Shown here piece by piece: positions 24,603 through 32,973 of a stretch of 64,000 nt of DNA. Position 1 is the stretch's first letter, and each line of letters starts with the position of its first letter. This stretch comes from Actinacidiphila acididurans (GTDB lineage: Bacteria; Actinomycetota; Actinomycetes; Streptomycetales; Streptomycetaceae), in NCBI RefSeq assembly GCF_016918855.1, contig NZ_JADKYB010000024.1, positions 1-64,000 on the forward strand, written 5' to 3'. Below the pieces are notes generated by a model. The model saw only the letters and a list, made by a program, of their open reading frames with translations, had not been told where the DNA came from and did no database searches. Both the position numbers and the translations under genes were made by a program.

Positions 24603-25766
24603 GTGATCGCCGCGGGCCGGACCGCCGTCCGGGACACGCTGCGGGTGCCGGACCTGGACCTCCTGCTGGCCCTTGCGGCCTTCGCGGCCCTGCTCGTGGA
24701 CCCGGTCCTCCAGCACCTGGTGTCCGCGCCGACGGTCCCGATGGGGATCCTGGCGTTCGCGGCGGCGGCGCCCCTCGCCTTCAGGCGGCGCTTCCCGGTG
24801 CCCGTCCTGGCCGCCGAGGTGCCCCTGCTGATGCTGTCCCTGGCCCTCTACCACCCGAACCGGGCCGCGGTCGGCATCGCCATGCTGCTGGTGTTCACCG
24901 TGGGACTCGAAGGCCGGCGGGCCAGGACACTCGTGGTGGGCGCGGTGATGGCGCTGATCGTCACGGCCGCCGTGGTCGTCACCAGCCGGCACCCGGAGAC
25001 CACCGACATCGTCGCGCACACCGCGCTGGTGGTCGGCGCCCTGATCGCCGGCGACGCCCTGCGCGCCCGGCAGGCGCTCCAGCGGGCCCTGGTCGAGGAG
25101 GCGGCCCGGGCCCGCGAGGCGGCGGCGCAGCACCACTTCGACGAGCAGCGGCTCGCGCTGGCCCACGAACTGCACGACGTGGTCGGGCACACCCTGGTGG
25201 CCATCAACGTGCGCGCCGCGGCCGCCGCCCACCGGGCGAACCGGAACACCCGGGGCGAGGAGGGCGCCGTCCTCGCCGAGATCGCCGCGACCTCCGCCGA
25301 GGCGCTGTCCGAGCTGCGCACCACCCTCAAGGCCCTGCGCTCCGAGCAGCGCGGACCCGCCCCGCTGCACCCCTTTCAGGACCTGGCCGACCTCACCGAT
25401 CTGATCGCGGGCGTCCACGAGACCGGGCTGAGCGTCGAGCTCGACGTGGCCGGCGACCCGGGGCTGCTGCCCACCCCGGTCAGCCACGCCGGATACCGCA
25501 TCGTGCAGGAAGGACTCACGAACGTCATGCGCCACTCCACCTCCCGGACCGCGCGCGTCCGCATCGACGTCGGTGACCGCTCGGCCGTCATCGAGATCGT
25601 GGACGAGGGCCCCCCGCGCACGGCCCGCGCCCACCCGCCCGGGCACGGTCTCCAGGGCATGCGGGAGCGGGCCGCGGCGCTCGGCGGCACCTGCGCCGCC
25701 GGACCGCTGGACGGGAACCGCTGGCGGGTGCAGGCGGAGCTGCCGATCGCGCACGGTGGGGTGTGA
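24603..25766 (+). CDS. Two-component sensor histidine kinase (NarL-type partner)
   Basis: 387-aa membrane sensor kinase. Four to six hydrophobic segments occupy about residues 15-150. The HisKA_3 dimerisation motif is HELHDVVGHTLVAINV with phospho-acceptor His191. The ATPase domain shows GLTNVMRHS (N box), DEGPP and GHGLQGMRERAAALGG. The start is uncertain: GTG 24603 and GTG 24594 are both possible and neither has a clear ribosome site. The stop overlaps the regulator's start, so the two are translationally coupled. The signal is unknown; the divergent MMPL exporter is a plausible target. Confidence 0.87.
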   Translation: MIAAGRTAVRDTLRVPDLDLLLALAAFAALLVDPVLQHLVSAPTVPMGILAFAAAAPLAFRRRFPVPVLAAEVPLLMLSLALYHPNRAAVGIAMLLVFTVGLEGRRARTLVVGAVMALIVTAAVVVTSRHPETTDIVAHTALVVGALIAGDALRARQALQRALVEEAARAREAAAQHHFDEQRLALAHELHDVVGHTLVAINVRAAAAAHRANRNTRGEEGAVLAEIAATSAEALSELRTTLKALRSEQRGPAPLHPFQDLADLTDLIAGVHETGLSVELDVAGDPGLLPTPVSHAGYRIVQEGLTNVMRHSTSRTARVRIDVGDRSAVIEIVDEGPPRTARAHPPGHGLQGMRERAAALGGTCAAGPLDGNRWRVQAELPIAHGGV

Positions 25767-26467
25767 TGAACACCGTCAGCGTGCTCATCGCCGACGACCA
25801 CTCCCTGGTCCGGGCCGGCTACCGGTCCATCCTGGGCGACGAGGACGACATCGAGGTCGTCGGCGAGGCCAAGGACGGCCTCGAAGCGGTCGAAGTGGCC
25901 GGCGAGCGGCGGCCCGACGTGGTGCTCATGGACATCCGCATGCCGCGCATGGACGGGCTGGAGGCGACCCGCCGCATCACCTCCGACCCCCGGCTGCACG
26001 CCACGAAGGTCGTCGTCCTCACCACCTTCGACCTGGACGAGTACATCTTCGGCGCCCTCAAGGCCGGTGCCAGTGCCTTCCTGCTCAAGGGCGTGGAGCC
26101 GCCCGCGCTGATCAGCGCGGTCCACACGGTCGCCCAGGGCAACGCGCTGCTCGAACCGGGCGCCACCCGCCGGCTGATCGAGGCGTACGTCACCGCGCAG
26201 GCCGTGGTGCCCCCGCCGGCCACGACGCTCCCGGCCACCCTCACCGCCCGGGAGGTCGAGATCCTGCGGCTCATCGCCGCCGGCCGGACCAACAGCGAGA
26301 TCGCCGACCTCCTGTGCATCAGCCCGTTCACGTGCAAGTCGCACGTGTCGCACATCCTGACCAAGCTGGACGCCCGCGACCGCATCCAACTGGTCGTGCT
26401 CGCCTACGAGAGCGGCCTCATCGCCCCCGGCCACACCGGCAACCCGCCGACGCCGGCCACCTCGTAG
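25766..26467 (+). CDS. NarL/LuxR-type response regulator
   Basis: 233 aa. Receiver domain with acidic pair D10-D11, phospho-acceptor D56 in VVLMDIRMP, Thr in LTTF and Lys in LLKG. C-terminal LuxR HTH: LTAREVEILRLIAAGRTNSE, then TCKSHVSHILTKL. The ATG overlaps the kinase stop (TGATG); a GTG codon directly before it could also start. Activated by the kinase encoded upstream. Confidence 0.92.
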   Translation: MNTVSVLIADDHSLVRAGYRSILGDEDDIEVVGEAKDGLEAVEVAGERRPDVVLMDIRMPRMDGLEATRRITSDPRLHATKVVVLTTFDLDEYIFGALKAGASAFLLKGVEPPALISAVHTVAQGNALLEPGATRRLIEAYVTAQAVVPPPATTLPATLTAREVEILRLIAAGRTNSEIADLLCISPFTCKSHVSHILTKLDARDRIQLVVLAYESGLIAPGHTGNPPTPATS

Positions 26468-26496
26468 ATTCCCTGCGCCACGGGTTCAGGGGGTGC

Positions 26497-27507
26497 TCAC
26501 GCCCGCAGCAGCGTGGAACCCCGGACCACCAGTTCGGGCTGCAGGACGATCTGCCGGTGCTCGTGCGGGACCTTCGTCGGCATGTTCTCCTCGGTGAGCA
26601 GATCCATGGCGATGCGCCCGATCGCGGCGGACGGCTGGCGGACCGAGGTGAGCGGGACCGCGGCGGCAGCGGCGAATTCGATGTCGTCGTATCCCACGAT
26701 CGCCATGCGGTCGGGCACTTTGATCCCGGCCGCGAACAGCGACTGGAGCACCCCGAGGGCGAGCAGGTCGTTCGCGCAGAAGACCGCGGTGGGGCGGGGG
26801 GTGATGCCCAGGAGGCGGGAGCCCGCGTCGCGGCCGGCCGCCACGTCGAGGCGTTCGGCGGTCAGGTCGATGAGCGCGGTGCCCGGCAGTCCCGCGTCGG
26901 CGAGCGCGGCCAGCGCGCCGGCCCGCCGGTCGCGGACCTGCGGCAGGTCCGGCGGACCGCCGACGTAGACGATCGAGCTGTGCCCGGCGTCGATGAGGTG
27001 CTGTGCGGCGAGCCGGCCGCCGGCCACGTCGTCGACCGACACCGAGCAGACCGCGGCGTCGGCGGACACCCGGTCGACCAGGACGTACGGGATGTTCTGC
27101 CGGCGCAGCGCGTCCAGGCTGCGGCCGGTGGGGTCGGCGGGCGTGACCAGGACACCGCGGACGCGCTGCTCCACGAACAGCGATACGTAATCCGCTTCCT
27201 CGCTCACGCTCTGCGCGCTGTTGCACACCAGGACGCGCAGTCCGGCCTGGCGGGCGGCGCGTTCGGCGCCACTGGCGACGTCGACGAAAAAGGGATTTCC
27301 CATGTCGAGAACGAGCAGCGCCACGATCCGGCTGGCGCCGGCCCGCAGTTGCCGGGCGGACTCGCTGCGGATGTACCCGAGCCGGGTGATCACCGACTGC
27401 ACCCGGGCGCGCGTCTCCTCGGAAACCAGGTCGGGCCGGTTGATCACGTTGGACACCGTCCCCACGGAGACGCCCGCTTCCCGTGCCACGTCCTTTATGC
27501 CGATCAT
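26497..27507 (-). CDS. LacI-family regulator of the rhamnose locus
   Basis: 336 aa. Classical LacI start GIKDVAREAGVSVGTVSNVINRP (HTH plus hinge), then a periplasmic-binding-like sugar domain with NPFFVDV, VSVDDVAGG and GYDDIEFA. It lies last in the importer strand, 290 nt after rhaS, behind a terminator, so it has its own promoter. It probably represses both arms of the locus by binding the TGAAAYGWTTCA-like palindromes at the divergent promoters near 32.65 and 32.95 kb. The inducer (rhamnose, rhamnulose or a phosphate ester) is unknown. Confidence 0.88.
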   Translation of the reverse strand: MIGIKDVAREAGVSVGTVSNVINRPDLVSEETRARVQSVITRLGYIRSESARQLRAGASRIVALLVLDMGNPFFVDVASGAERAARQAGLRVLVCNSAQSVSEEADYVSLFVEQRVRGVLVTPADPTGRSLDALRRQNIPYVLVDRVSADAAVCSVSVDDVAGGRLAAQHLIDAGHSSIVYVGGPPDLPQVRDRRAGALAALADAGLPGTALIDLTAERLDVAAGRDAGSRLLGITPRPTAVFCANDLLALGVLQSLFAAGIKVPDRMAIVGYDDIEFAAAAAVPLTSVRQPSAAIGRIAMDLLTEENMPTKVPHEHRQIVLQPELVVRGSTLLRA

Positions 27508-27743
27508 CGCTTGTGGTCTCTCCTGTTTCCTGTCTCCCCGCTTCGGTACGCGCCGCGCTCGGCCGCGTATCCTCGTGCGGCTTGTGCCCGGAGCGTCCGA
27601 AGTGGTGGAGACATTCAAACACAGGCCAGTTGGGGTTTTTCGGGCGACGCGCAGCGCAGTGCAGCGGACTGCGCGGAGGTGATTTCCACGCGGCAAAAGA
27701 GTCTTTCCGGTGCCTGTGCGCGGCGAAGTCGACGGTTCTAATG

Positions 27744-27773
27744 CGGCCCGCATTTCCGGGGGAATGCGGGCCG
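27744..27773 (-). terminator. Terminator after rhaS
   Basis: Perfect 11-bp inverted repeat CGGCCCGCATT / AATGCGGGCCG with an 8-nt loop, 24 nt downstream of the rhaS stop and before the LacI gene. Confidence 0.8.
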
Positions 27774-27797
27774 ACGTGCTCAGGTCTCGGACGCGGC

Positions 27798-28895
27798 TCA
27801 GAAGTGGTACTGGCCGATGTTGGTCCCGTCGAAGACGGTGGGCTTGCCGAGGACGACGACGCCGTCCTGGCCGACGGTGAAGCTGCCGAGGTCGCCGGCG
27901 GTGAAGGTCTGGCCGGGGGCGCCGGTGATCTGGCCGGAGGCGAGGGCGACCGCGGTGTAGCCGGCGAGCGCGCCGAGCTTGGCCGGGTCCCACAGCTCGA
28001 AGGACTGGACGGTGCCGTTGGCGAGGTAGGCGCGCATGTCGTTCGGCGTGCCGAGGCCGGTGAGCTGGACCTTGCCCTTGTACTTGGAGCCGGACAGGTA
28101 CTGGGCGGCGGCCTTGATGCCCACGGTGGTGGGGGAGATGATCCCCTTGAGGTTCGGGTACTGCTGGAGCAGGCCCTGGGTCTGCTGGAAGGACGCCTGG
28201 GCGTCGTCGTTGCCGTACGCGACCTTGACCAGCTGGATGTCCTTGTACTCGGGCTTCTTCAGCTCGTCCTTCATGTAGCCGATCCAGGTGTTCTGGTTGG
28301 TGGCGGTCTGGGCCGCCGACAGGATCGCTATCTGTCCCTTGCCGCCGATCTGCTTGGCCAGCAGTTGCACCTCGGTGCGCCCGAGGTCCTCGGCACTGGC
28401 CTGGGAGACGAACAGGTCGCGGCAGTCGGCCTTGGTGTCCGAGTCGTAGGTGACGACCTTCACGCCGTTCTTCCGGGCCTGGTTGAGGGCGGTGCACAGC
28501 GCGCCGGGGTCCTGGGCGGACACCGCGATCGCGTTGACCTGCTGCTGGGTGAGGGTGTTGACGTAACTGACCTGCCCCGCGGTGTCGGTGCCGCTGCTGG
28601 TGCCCACTTCCTTGTACTTCTCGCCCAGCGCCTCGACGGCCTGCTTGCCGCCGTTGTCGGAGATGGTGAAGTACGGGTTGTTGACCTGCTTGGGCAGGTA
28701 GGCGATGGTCAGGCCCTTCTTGGTGGCGGCGGCGGGGTTCGCCGAGGCCGTGGCCGCGCTGCCGTTGCCGGAGGAACTGCCGGAGTCGGTCGACTTCTTG
28801 GTCGTCCCGCCGCACGCGGCGGCGCCGAGCGCGACGACGGACACAGCGGCGACCGCGGCGACGGCACGGCGCACGGCGGTGGTTCTGGCGTGCAT
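27798..28895 (-). CDS. rhaS: Rhamnose ABC transporter substrate-binding lipoprotein
   Basis: 365 aa. Lipoprotein signal with lipobox ALGAAAC (lipid-carrying Cys28) followed by a Ser/Gly linker. The rest is a periplasmic-binding protein of the ribose/RhaS type: YLPKQVNNPYF, TYDSDTKADCRDLFVSQ, and GLGTPNDMRAYLANGTV, a pattern I associate with RhaS of the rhamnose importer. The symbol is used in the rhizobial transporter sense, not the E. coli regulator. ATG at 28895 has AAGGA 6 nt upstream; the ATG two codons earlier lies inside that site. Last gene of the rhaT-rhaP-rhaQ-rhaS operon. Confidence 0.88.
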   Translation of the reverse strand: MHARTTAVRRAVAAVAAVSVVALGAAACGGTTKKSTDSGSSSGNGSAATASANPAAATKKGLTIAYLPKQVNNPYFTISDNGGKQAVEALGEKYKEVGTSSGTDTAGQVSYVNTLTQQQVNAIAVSAQDPGALCTALNQARKNGVKVVTYDSDTKADCRDLFVSQASAEDLGRTEVQLLAKQIGGKGQIAILSAAQTATNQNTWIGYMKDELKKPEYKDIQLVKVAYGNDDAQASFQQTQGLLQQYPNLKGIISPTTVGIKAAAQYLSGSKYKGKVQLTGLGTPNDMRAYLANGTVQSFELWDPAKLGALAGYTAVALASGQITGAPGQTFTAGDLGSFTVGQDGVVVLGKPTVFDGTNIGQYHF

Positions 28896-28985
28896 GGGCA
28901 TTCCTTTCGGTGCCGCGGCGGTGCGGCAGGTACGAGGGTGCGAACCGGGTGGAACAAGAACCGGGCGGAACGACAGGTGCGATGG

Positions 28986-30047
28986 TCAGACCGCGGTGAG
29001 TGCCGTGGGCGGCATGTCGCCCACGGCTGCCTTGCGACGGGCTCTGGCGCGGCCGGCCTGCCGGGCCAGCCGCGGGGCGAGGACGGAGACCACCAGCAGG
29101 ACTCCGGTGATCAGGGTCTGGGACTGGGAAGAGACGTTGATCAGGCTCATCACGTTCTGCAGCGCCCCGAGCAGGAACACCCCGGCGACCGCGCCGCCCA
29201 GCGTCCCCTTGCCGCCGTCGAAGTCGATCCCGCCCAGCAGGACGGCGGCGATGACGGACAGTTCGAGGCCGGTGGCGTTGTCGTAGCGGGCACTGGCGTA
29301 GTGCAGGGCCCAGAACACGCCGGTCAGCGCCGAGATCGTGCCGGTGGCCACGAACATCGACAGCTTCAGCCGCTTGACGCGGATCCCGGCGAAGCGGGCG
29401 GCCTCCTGGGAGGCGCCGACCGCGAACAGCGAGCGTCCGATCGGCGTGGCGTGCAGGAGGACCACCGCGATGAGCAGCAGGACGGCCCAGGGGATCGCCG
29501 CGTACGGGACGAAGGTGCCGCCGATCCGGTCCGAGGCGAAGTTCAGGTACTGCTGCGGGAAGTCGGTGACCGAGTTCGAGCCGAGCACGATCTGGGCGAT
29601 GCCGCGGTAGGCGGCCAGGGTGCCGATGGTGACGGCCAGCGAGGGCAGCCCGAGCCGGGTCACGAGCAGGCCGTTGACCAGGCCGCAGACCACGCCGAGC
29701 AGTACGCACAGCGGGATGATCATTTCGATGGCCATGCCGCCGTTCCACAGCCGGCCCATCACGGCCCCGGCCAGGCCCGCGGTGGAGCCGACCGACAGGT
29801 CGATCTCGCCGGAGACGACGAGCATGGTCATCGGCAGCGCGATCAGGGCGATCGGCAGGGTGTTGCCGATCAGGAACGACAGGTTCAGCGCGTTGCCGAA
29901 GTTGCTCACCAAGGAGAACGAGCAGACCAGCAGGACGACCAGGAGGGCGCCGACGACGGTGTCCCAGCGCAGCGCGTCCCGGGCGGCGAAGCCCCGGCCG
30001 GTGGCGGCCTTGTTGTCGGCCATGGGGTCGGTCATGCGGTCAGCCAT
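28986..30047 (-). CDS. rhaQ: Rhamnose ABC transporter permease
   Basis: 353-aa membrane permease of the ribose/rhamnose BPD_transp_2 family with 8-10 hydrophobic segments. MLVVSGEIDLSVGS is the family signature, and VGASQEAARFAGI is the cytoplasmic ATPase-contacting loop. ATG at 30047 has AAGGAG 8 nt upstream and overlaps the end of rhaP by 8 nt. With RhaP it forms the membrane channel. Confidence 0.88.
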   Translation of the reverse strand: MADRMTDPMADNKAATGRGFAARDALRWDTVVGALLVVLLVCSFSLVSNFGNALNLSFLIGNTLPIALIALPMTMLVVSGEIDLSVGSTAGLAGAVMGRLWNGGMAIEMIIPLCVLLGVVCGLVNGLLVTRLGLPSLAVTIGTLAAYRGIAQIVLGSNSVTDFPQQYLNFASDRIGGTFVPYAAIPWAVLLLIAVVLLHATPIGRSLFAVGASQEAARFAGIRVKRLKLSMFVATGTISALTGVFWALHYASARYDNATGLELSVIAAVLLGGIDFDGGKGTLGGAVAGVFLLGALQNVMSLINVSSQSQTLITGVLLVVSVLAPRLARQAGRARARRKAAVGDMPPTALTAV

Positions 30048-31092
30048 GAGTGGCACTCCTTGTCTGTGCGGCCCGCTTGCGCAGCAGCCCCGCGACCCGC
30101 AGCGCGACGATGCGGTCGACCGCGATGGCGAGCAGCAGCAGGACGCCGTCGATGGCCTGCACCCACACCGAACTCACGCCGATCGAGGGCAGCACGCTGT
30201 TGATGGAGGTCAGCAGCAGGGCGCCGAGCGCGGCCCCGTACACGCTCCCGGAGCCGCCGGTGAAGGCGACGCCACCGACCACGACCGCGCTGACGACGGT
30301 GAGTTCGTAGCCGTTGCCGGTCCCCGAGTCGACGTTGCCGAAGCGGGCGAGGTAGAGCGCGCCGGCCAGTCCGGCCAGGGCGCCGCAGGTGACGTACGCG
30401 GCCAGGATCCGCTTGCGGACCGGGACACCGGCCAGCCGGGCCGCCTCCGGGCTGGAGCCGAGCGCGTACAGGTCCCGTCCGCTGCGGTAGCTGCGCAGGT
30501 AGTAGGCCGCGGCGACCAGGACCAGCGCGGTGAGCAGGGCCAGATACGGGATCACGCTCAGGCCGTCGTGGCCGAAGGAGACGAAGCCGCTGGGCAGGTC
30601 GGCGGCGGTGATCTGCCGGGAGCCGACCCAGATCGAGTCCAGGCCGCGGATGATGTAGAGGGTGCCCAGGGTCACGACCAGCGCGGGGACCTGGCCGAGA
30701 CTCACCAGGGCGCCGTTGACCAGGCCGAAGCCGGCCCCGATGGCGACCGCGATCACCACCGCCAGGACGGGGTTGCCGCCCCCGTGCAGGAAGTCGCCCG
30801 CGGCGAAGGCGGTGATGCCGAGCACCGAGCCGACCGACAGGTCCACGTTGCGGGTGATCACCACGGTGGCCTGGCCGACCGCGACCAGCACCAGGATGGT
30901 GGCGTTGAGCAGCAGGTCCTTGATGCCCTGCTGGGACAGGAAGGCGCTGTTGTCCAGCTGGGTCGCGGTCAGCATCAGGACCAGCACGGCCGCGATGGCC
31001 AGTTCGCGGACCTTCAGCACCCGGTCCAGGAACCCGGCGGTGGGCGGCGCTCCGGCGGCCGCGGCCGGGGCGGGCTTGGTGGTCATGGTCAT
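30040..31092 (-). CDS. rhaP: Rhamnose ABC transporter permease
   Basis: 350-aa permease of the same family as its neighbour: VVITRNVDLSVGS signature, LGSSPEAARLAGV coupling loop, 8-10 hydrophobic segments. The Ala/Pro-rich first 18 residues are cytoplasmic. ATG at 31092 has GAGGAG 6 nt upstream and overlaps the rhaT stop by 4 nt (ATGA). Paired with RhaQ. Confidence 0.88.
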   Translation of the reverse strand: MTMTTKPAPAAAAGAPPTAGFLDRVLKVRELAIAAVLVLMLTATQLDNSAFLSQQGIKDLLLNATILVLVAVGQATVVITRNVDLSVGSVLGITAFAAGDFLHGGGNPVLAVVIAVAIGAGFGLVNGALVSLGQVPALVVTLGTLYIIRGLDSIWVGSRQITAADLPSGFVSFGHDGLSVIPYLALLTALVLVAAAYYLRSYRSGRDLYALGSSPEAARLAGVPVRKRILAAYVTCGALAGLAGALYLARFGNVDSGTGNGYELTVVSAVVVGGVAFTGGSGSVYGAALGALLLTSINSVLPSIGVSSVWVQAIDGVLLLLAIAVDRIVALRVAGLLRKRAAQTRSATHG

Positions 31093-32609
31093 GCTGCGCT
31101 CCTCGCACGGCCGGTGGCGGCCGCCATGACCGTTTCCTCGGTGGCGCGTTCGCGCGGGATGTCCGCGGTCAGCCGGCCCTCGTGCATGACCAGGACGCGG
31201 TCGGCCATGCCCAGGATCTCCGGCAGGTCCGAGGAGATCATCAGCACCGCCACGCCGTCGGCGGCCAGTTGCGACAGCAGCCGGTGGACCTCCGCCTTGG
31301 TGCCGACGTCGATGCCCCGGGTGGGCTCGTCCACGATCAGCACCCGCGGATCGGTGGCCAGCCACTTGGCCAGGACGACCTTCTGTTGGTTGCCGCCGGA
31401 CAGGGTGCCCACCATGTCGGCCAGGCGCGCGTACTTCACCTGGAGTCGGACCGCCCAGTCCAGGGCGCGGCTGCGTTCGGCGCCGCGGTTCATCAGGCCG
31501 GCCCGGGCCGTGGTACGCAGGCCCGTCAGGTTGATGTTGCGCTCGATGGACATGTCCATCACCAGGCCCTGGGCCCGGCGGTCCTCGGGGACCAGGGCCA
31601 GGCCCGCGGCCATCGCGAGGCTGGGCGCGCCGGGCTTGAGCGGACGGCCGTCCACCTCGGCCGCGCCGGCGTCCCAGCGGTCCACGCCGAACACCGCGCG
31701 CGCGACCTCGCTGCGGCCGGCCCCGACCAGCCCGGCGAGCCCCACGATCTCGCCGTGCCGCACCTCGAAGGAGACATCGGTGAAGACGCCCTCGCGGGTC
31801 AGCCGCCGTACCCTCAGGGCGACGTCACCGACCGCTGCGTCCTGCTTGGGGTACAGCTCGTCCAGGTCCCGGCCGACCATCCGGCGCACCAGATCGTCCT
31901 CGCCGAGCCCGGCGACCGGCTCGCTCGCCACCCATGCGCCGTCCCGCAACGTGGTCACCCGCTGGCACAGCGCGAAGACCTCCTCCAGGCGGTGCGAGAT
32001 GAACAGCACGGCCGCGCCGGCCTCCCGCAACGCCCTGACCACGCCGAACAGCCGGGCCACCTCACTGCCGGTCAGCGCGGCCGTCGGCTCGTCCATGATC
32101 AGCACCCGGGCGTCGAAGGACAGCGCCTTGGCGATCTCGACCAGCTGCTGGTCGGCGATGGACAGGCCGCGGGCGGGCTGTTCGGGGTCGAGGTCCACCC
32201 CGAGCCGGCGGAAGAGCGCGGCGGTGGCCTCCCGTACGGCCTTGTGGTCCACCCGGCCGAAGGACCGGCGGGGCTGGCGGCCGACGAAGATGTTCTCGGC
32301 TATCGACAGGTCGGGGAAGAGGGTCGGTTCCTGGTAGATGACGGCCACGCCGGCGTCACGGGCGTCGGCCGGACCGTGGAAGACCACCGGCGTGCCGTCG
32401 AGGAGCACGGTCCCGGCGTCCGGGCGGTGCACCCCCGCCAGCGTCTTGATCAGCGTGGACTTTCCGGCGCCGTTCTCACCCGCCAGGGCGTGCGCCTCAC
32501 CGGCGTACAGCTCGAGCGACACGTCGCGCAGGGCCCGTACCGCGCCGAAGGACTTGCTCACCCCCTCCAGCGCGAGAACCGGAGTGCGCTCCGGTGCGGG
32601 ATCGGTCAT
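31089..32609 (-). CDS. rhaT: Rhamnose ABC transporter, double ATP-binding subunit
   Basis: 506 aa with two fused nucleotide-binding domains. The first has Walker A GENGAGKST, signature LSIADQQLVE and Walker B VLIMDEPTA; the second has the degenerate Walker A GLVGAGRSE, signature LSGGNQQK and Walker B VLIVDEPTRGID. A degenerate second Walker A is normal for monosaccharide importers of this class. Start MTDPAP has AGGAGACACCC before the ATG. First gene of the importer operon, transcribed from the promoter at about 32.68 kb. Confidence 0.9.
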   Translation of the reverse strand: MTDPAPERTPVLALEGVSKSFGAVRALRDVSLELYAGEAHALAGENGAGKSTLIKTLAGVHRPDAGTVLLDGTPVVFHGPADARDAGVAVIYQEPTLFPDLSIAENIFVGRQPRRSFGRVDHKAVREATAALFRRLGVDLDPEQPARGLSIADQQLVEIAKALSFDARVLIMDEPTAALTGSEVARLFGVVRALREAGAAVLFISHRLEEVFALCQRVTTLRDGAWVASEPVAGLGEDDLVRRMVGRDLDELYPKQDAAVGDVALRVRRLTREGVFTDVSFEVRHGEIVGLAGLVGAGRSEVARAVFGVDRWDAGAAEVDGRPLKPGAPSLAMAAGLALVPEDRRAQGLVMDMSIERNINLTGLRTTARAGLMNRGAERSRALDWAVRLQVKYARLADMVGTLSGGNQQKVVLAKWLATDPRVLIVDEPTRGIDVGTKAEVHRLLSQLAADGVAVLMISSDLPEILGMADRVLVMHEGRLTADIPRERATEETVMAAATGRARSAA

Positions 32610-32644
32610 GGGTGTCTCCTGAGTCTCCCGATCGTGAATGCGGG

Positions 32645-32656
32645 TGAAATGTTTCA
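32645..32656. promoter_or_regulatory. LacI operator candidate, importer side
   Basis: TGAAA-TG-TTTCA palindrome, about 14 nt downstream of the predicted -10 box for rhaT. It resembles the site before rhaI and is similarly placed relative to its promoter. Confidence 0.65.
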
Positions 32657-32670
32657 ATGGAGTTGCCGGG

Positions 32671-32699
32671 ACGTTAGCCTCGCCAGGGCGGGGCGTCAA
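32671..32699 (-). promoter_or_regulatory. rhaTPQS promoter
   Basis: Minus-strand TTGACG (32699-32694), 17-nt spacer, TAACGT (32676-32671). The operator candidate follows within the expected 5' UTR. Confidence 0.6.
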
Positions 32700-32786
32700 G
32701 GGATCTCGCCGCTTGCGGTCCGTTCACCCGTGATAGTCCGGCCTGAGCGCTCCGATCGGGCCCTCGTGGGAACCCTCAAGCGGCGC

Positions 32787-32801
32787 ATGACACGATTCAA
32801 T
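32787..32801. promoter_or_regulatory. Third, weaker operator-like site
   Basis: ATGACACGATTCAAT lies midway between the two promoters and matches the rhaI operator at most positions. It could support DNA looping between the two flanking sites; this is inference. Confidence 0.35.
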
Positions 32802-32908
32802 AACGGGCCTACCTGGGGGTTGTCCGAGCGGCCGATAGGCCTCATTCTGTGGGCACTTATCGGGCATAACGCGGCCGGCGGTCGAGTCGTGCGGATTTGA
32901 ACGAGTCA

Positions 32909-32937
32909 TTGACAGGTGCCCTTGTGCCGCTTATCGT
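32909..32937 (+). promoter_or_regulatory. rhaI-rhaEW promoter
   Basis: Consensus TTGACA (32909-32914), 17-nt spacer, TATCGT (32932-32937). Start of transcription expected near 32944. Confidence 0.7.
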
Positions 32938-32949
32938 CAACGCTCGAAC

Positions 32950-32963
32950 ATGAAACGATTCAT
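32950..32963. promoter_or_regulatory. LacI operator candidate, catabolic side
   Basis: ATGAAACGATTCAT, an imperfect palindrome with the central CG typical of LacI sites, 12 nt after the -10 box and 10 nt before the rhaI start codon. The ATG inside it is in frame with rhaI but has no ribosome site. Confidence 0.65.
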
Positions 32964-32973
32964 AGGGGTTGCC

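Noticed and set aside
27598..27625. ATTCAAAC half-site upstream of the LacI gene as an autoregulatory operator
   Set aside because: No second arm; not convincingly related to the TGAAACGATTCA-type palindromes.
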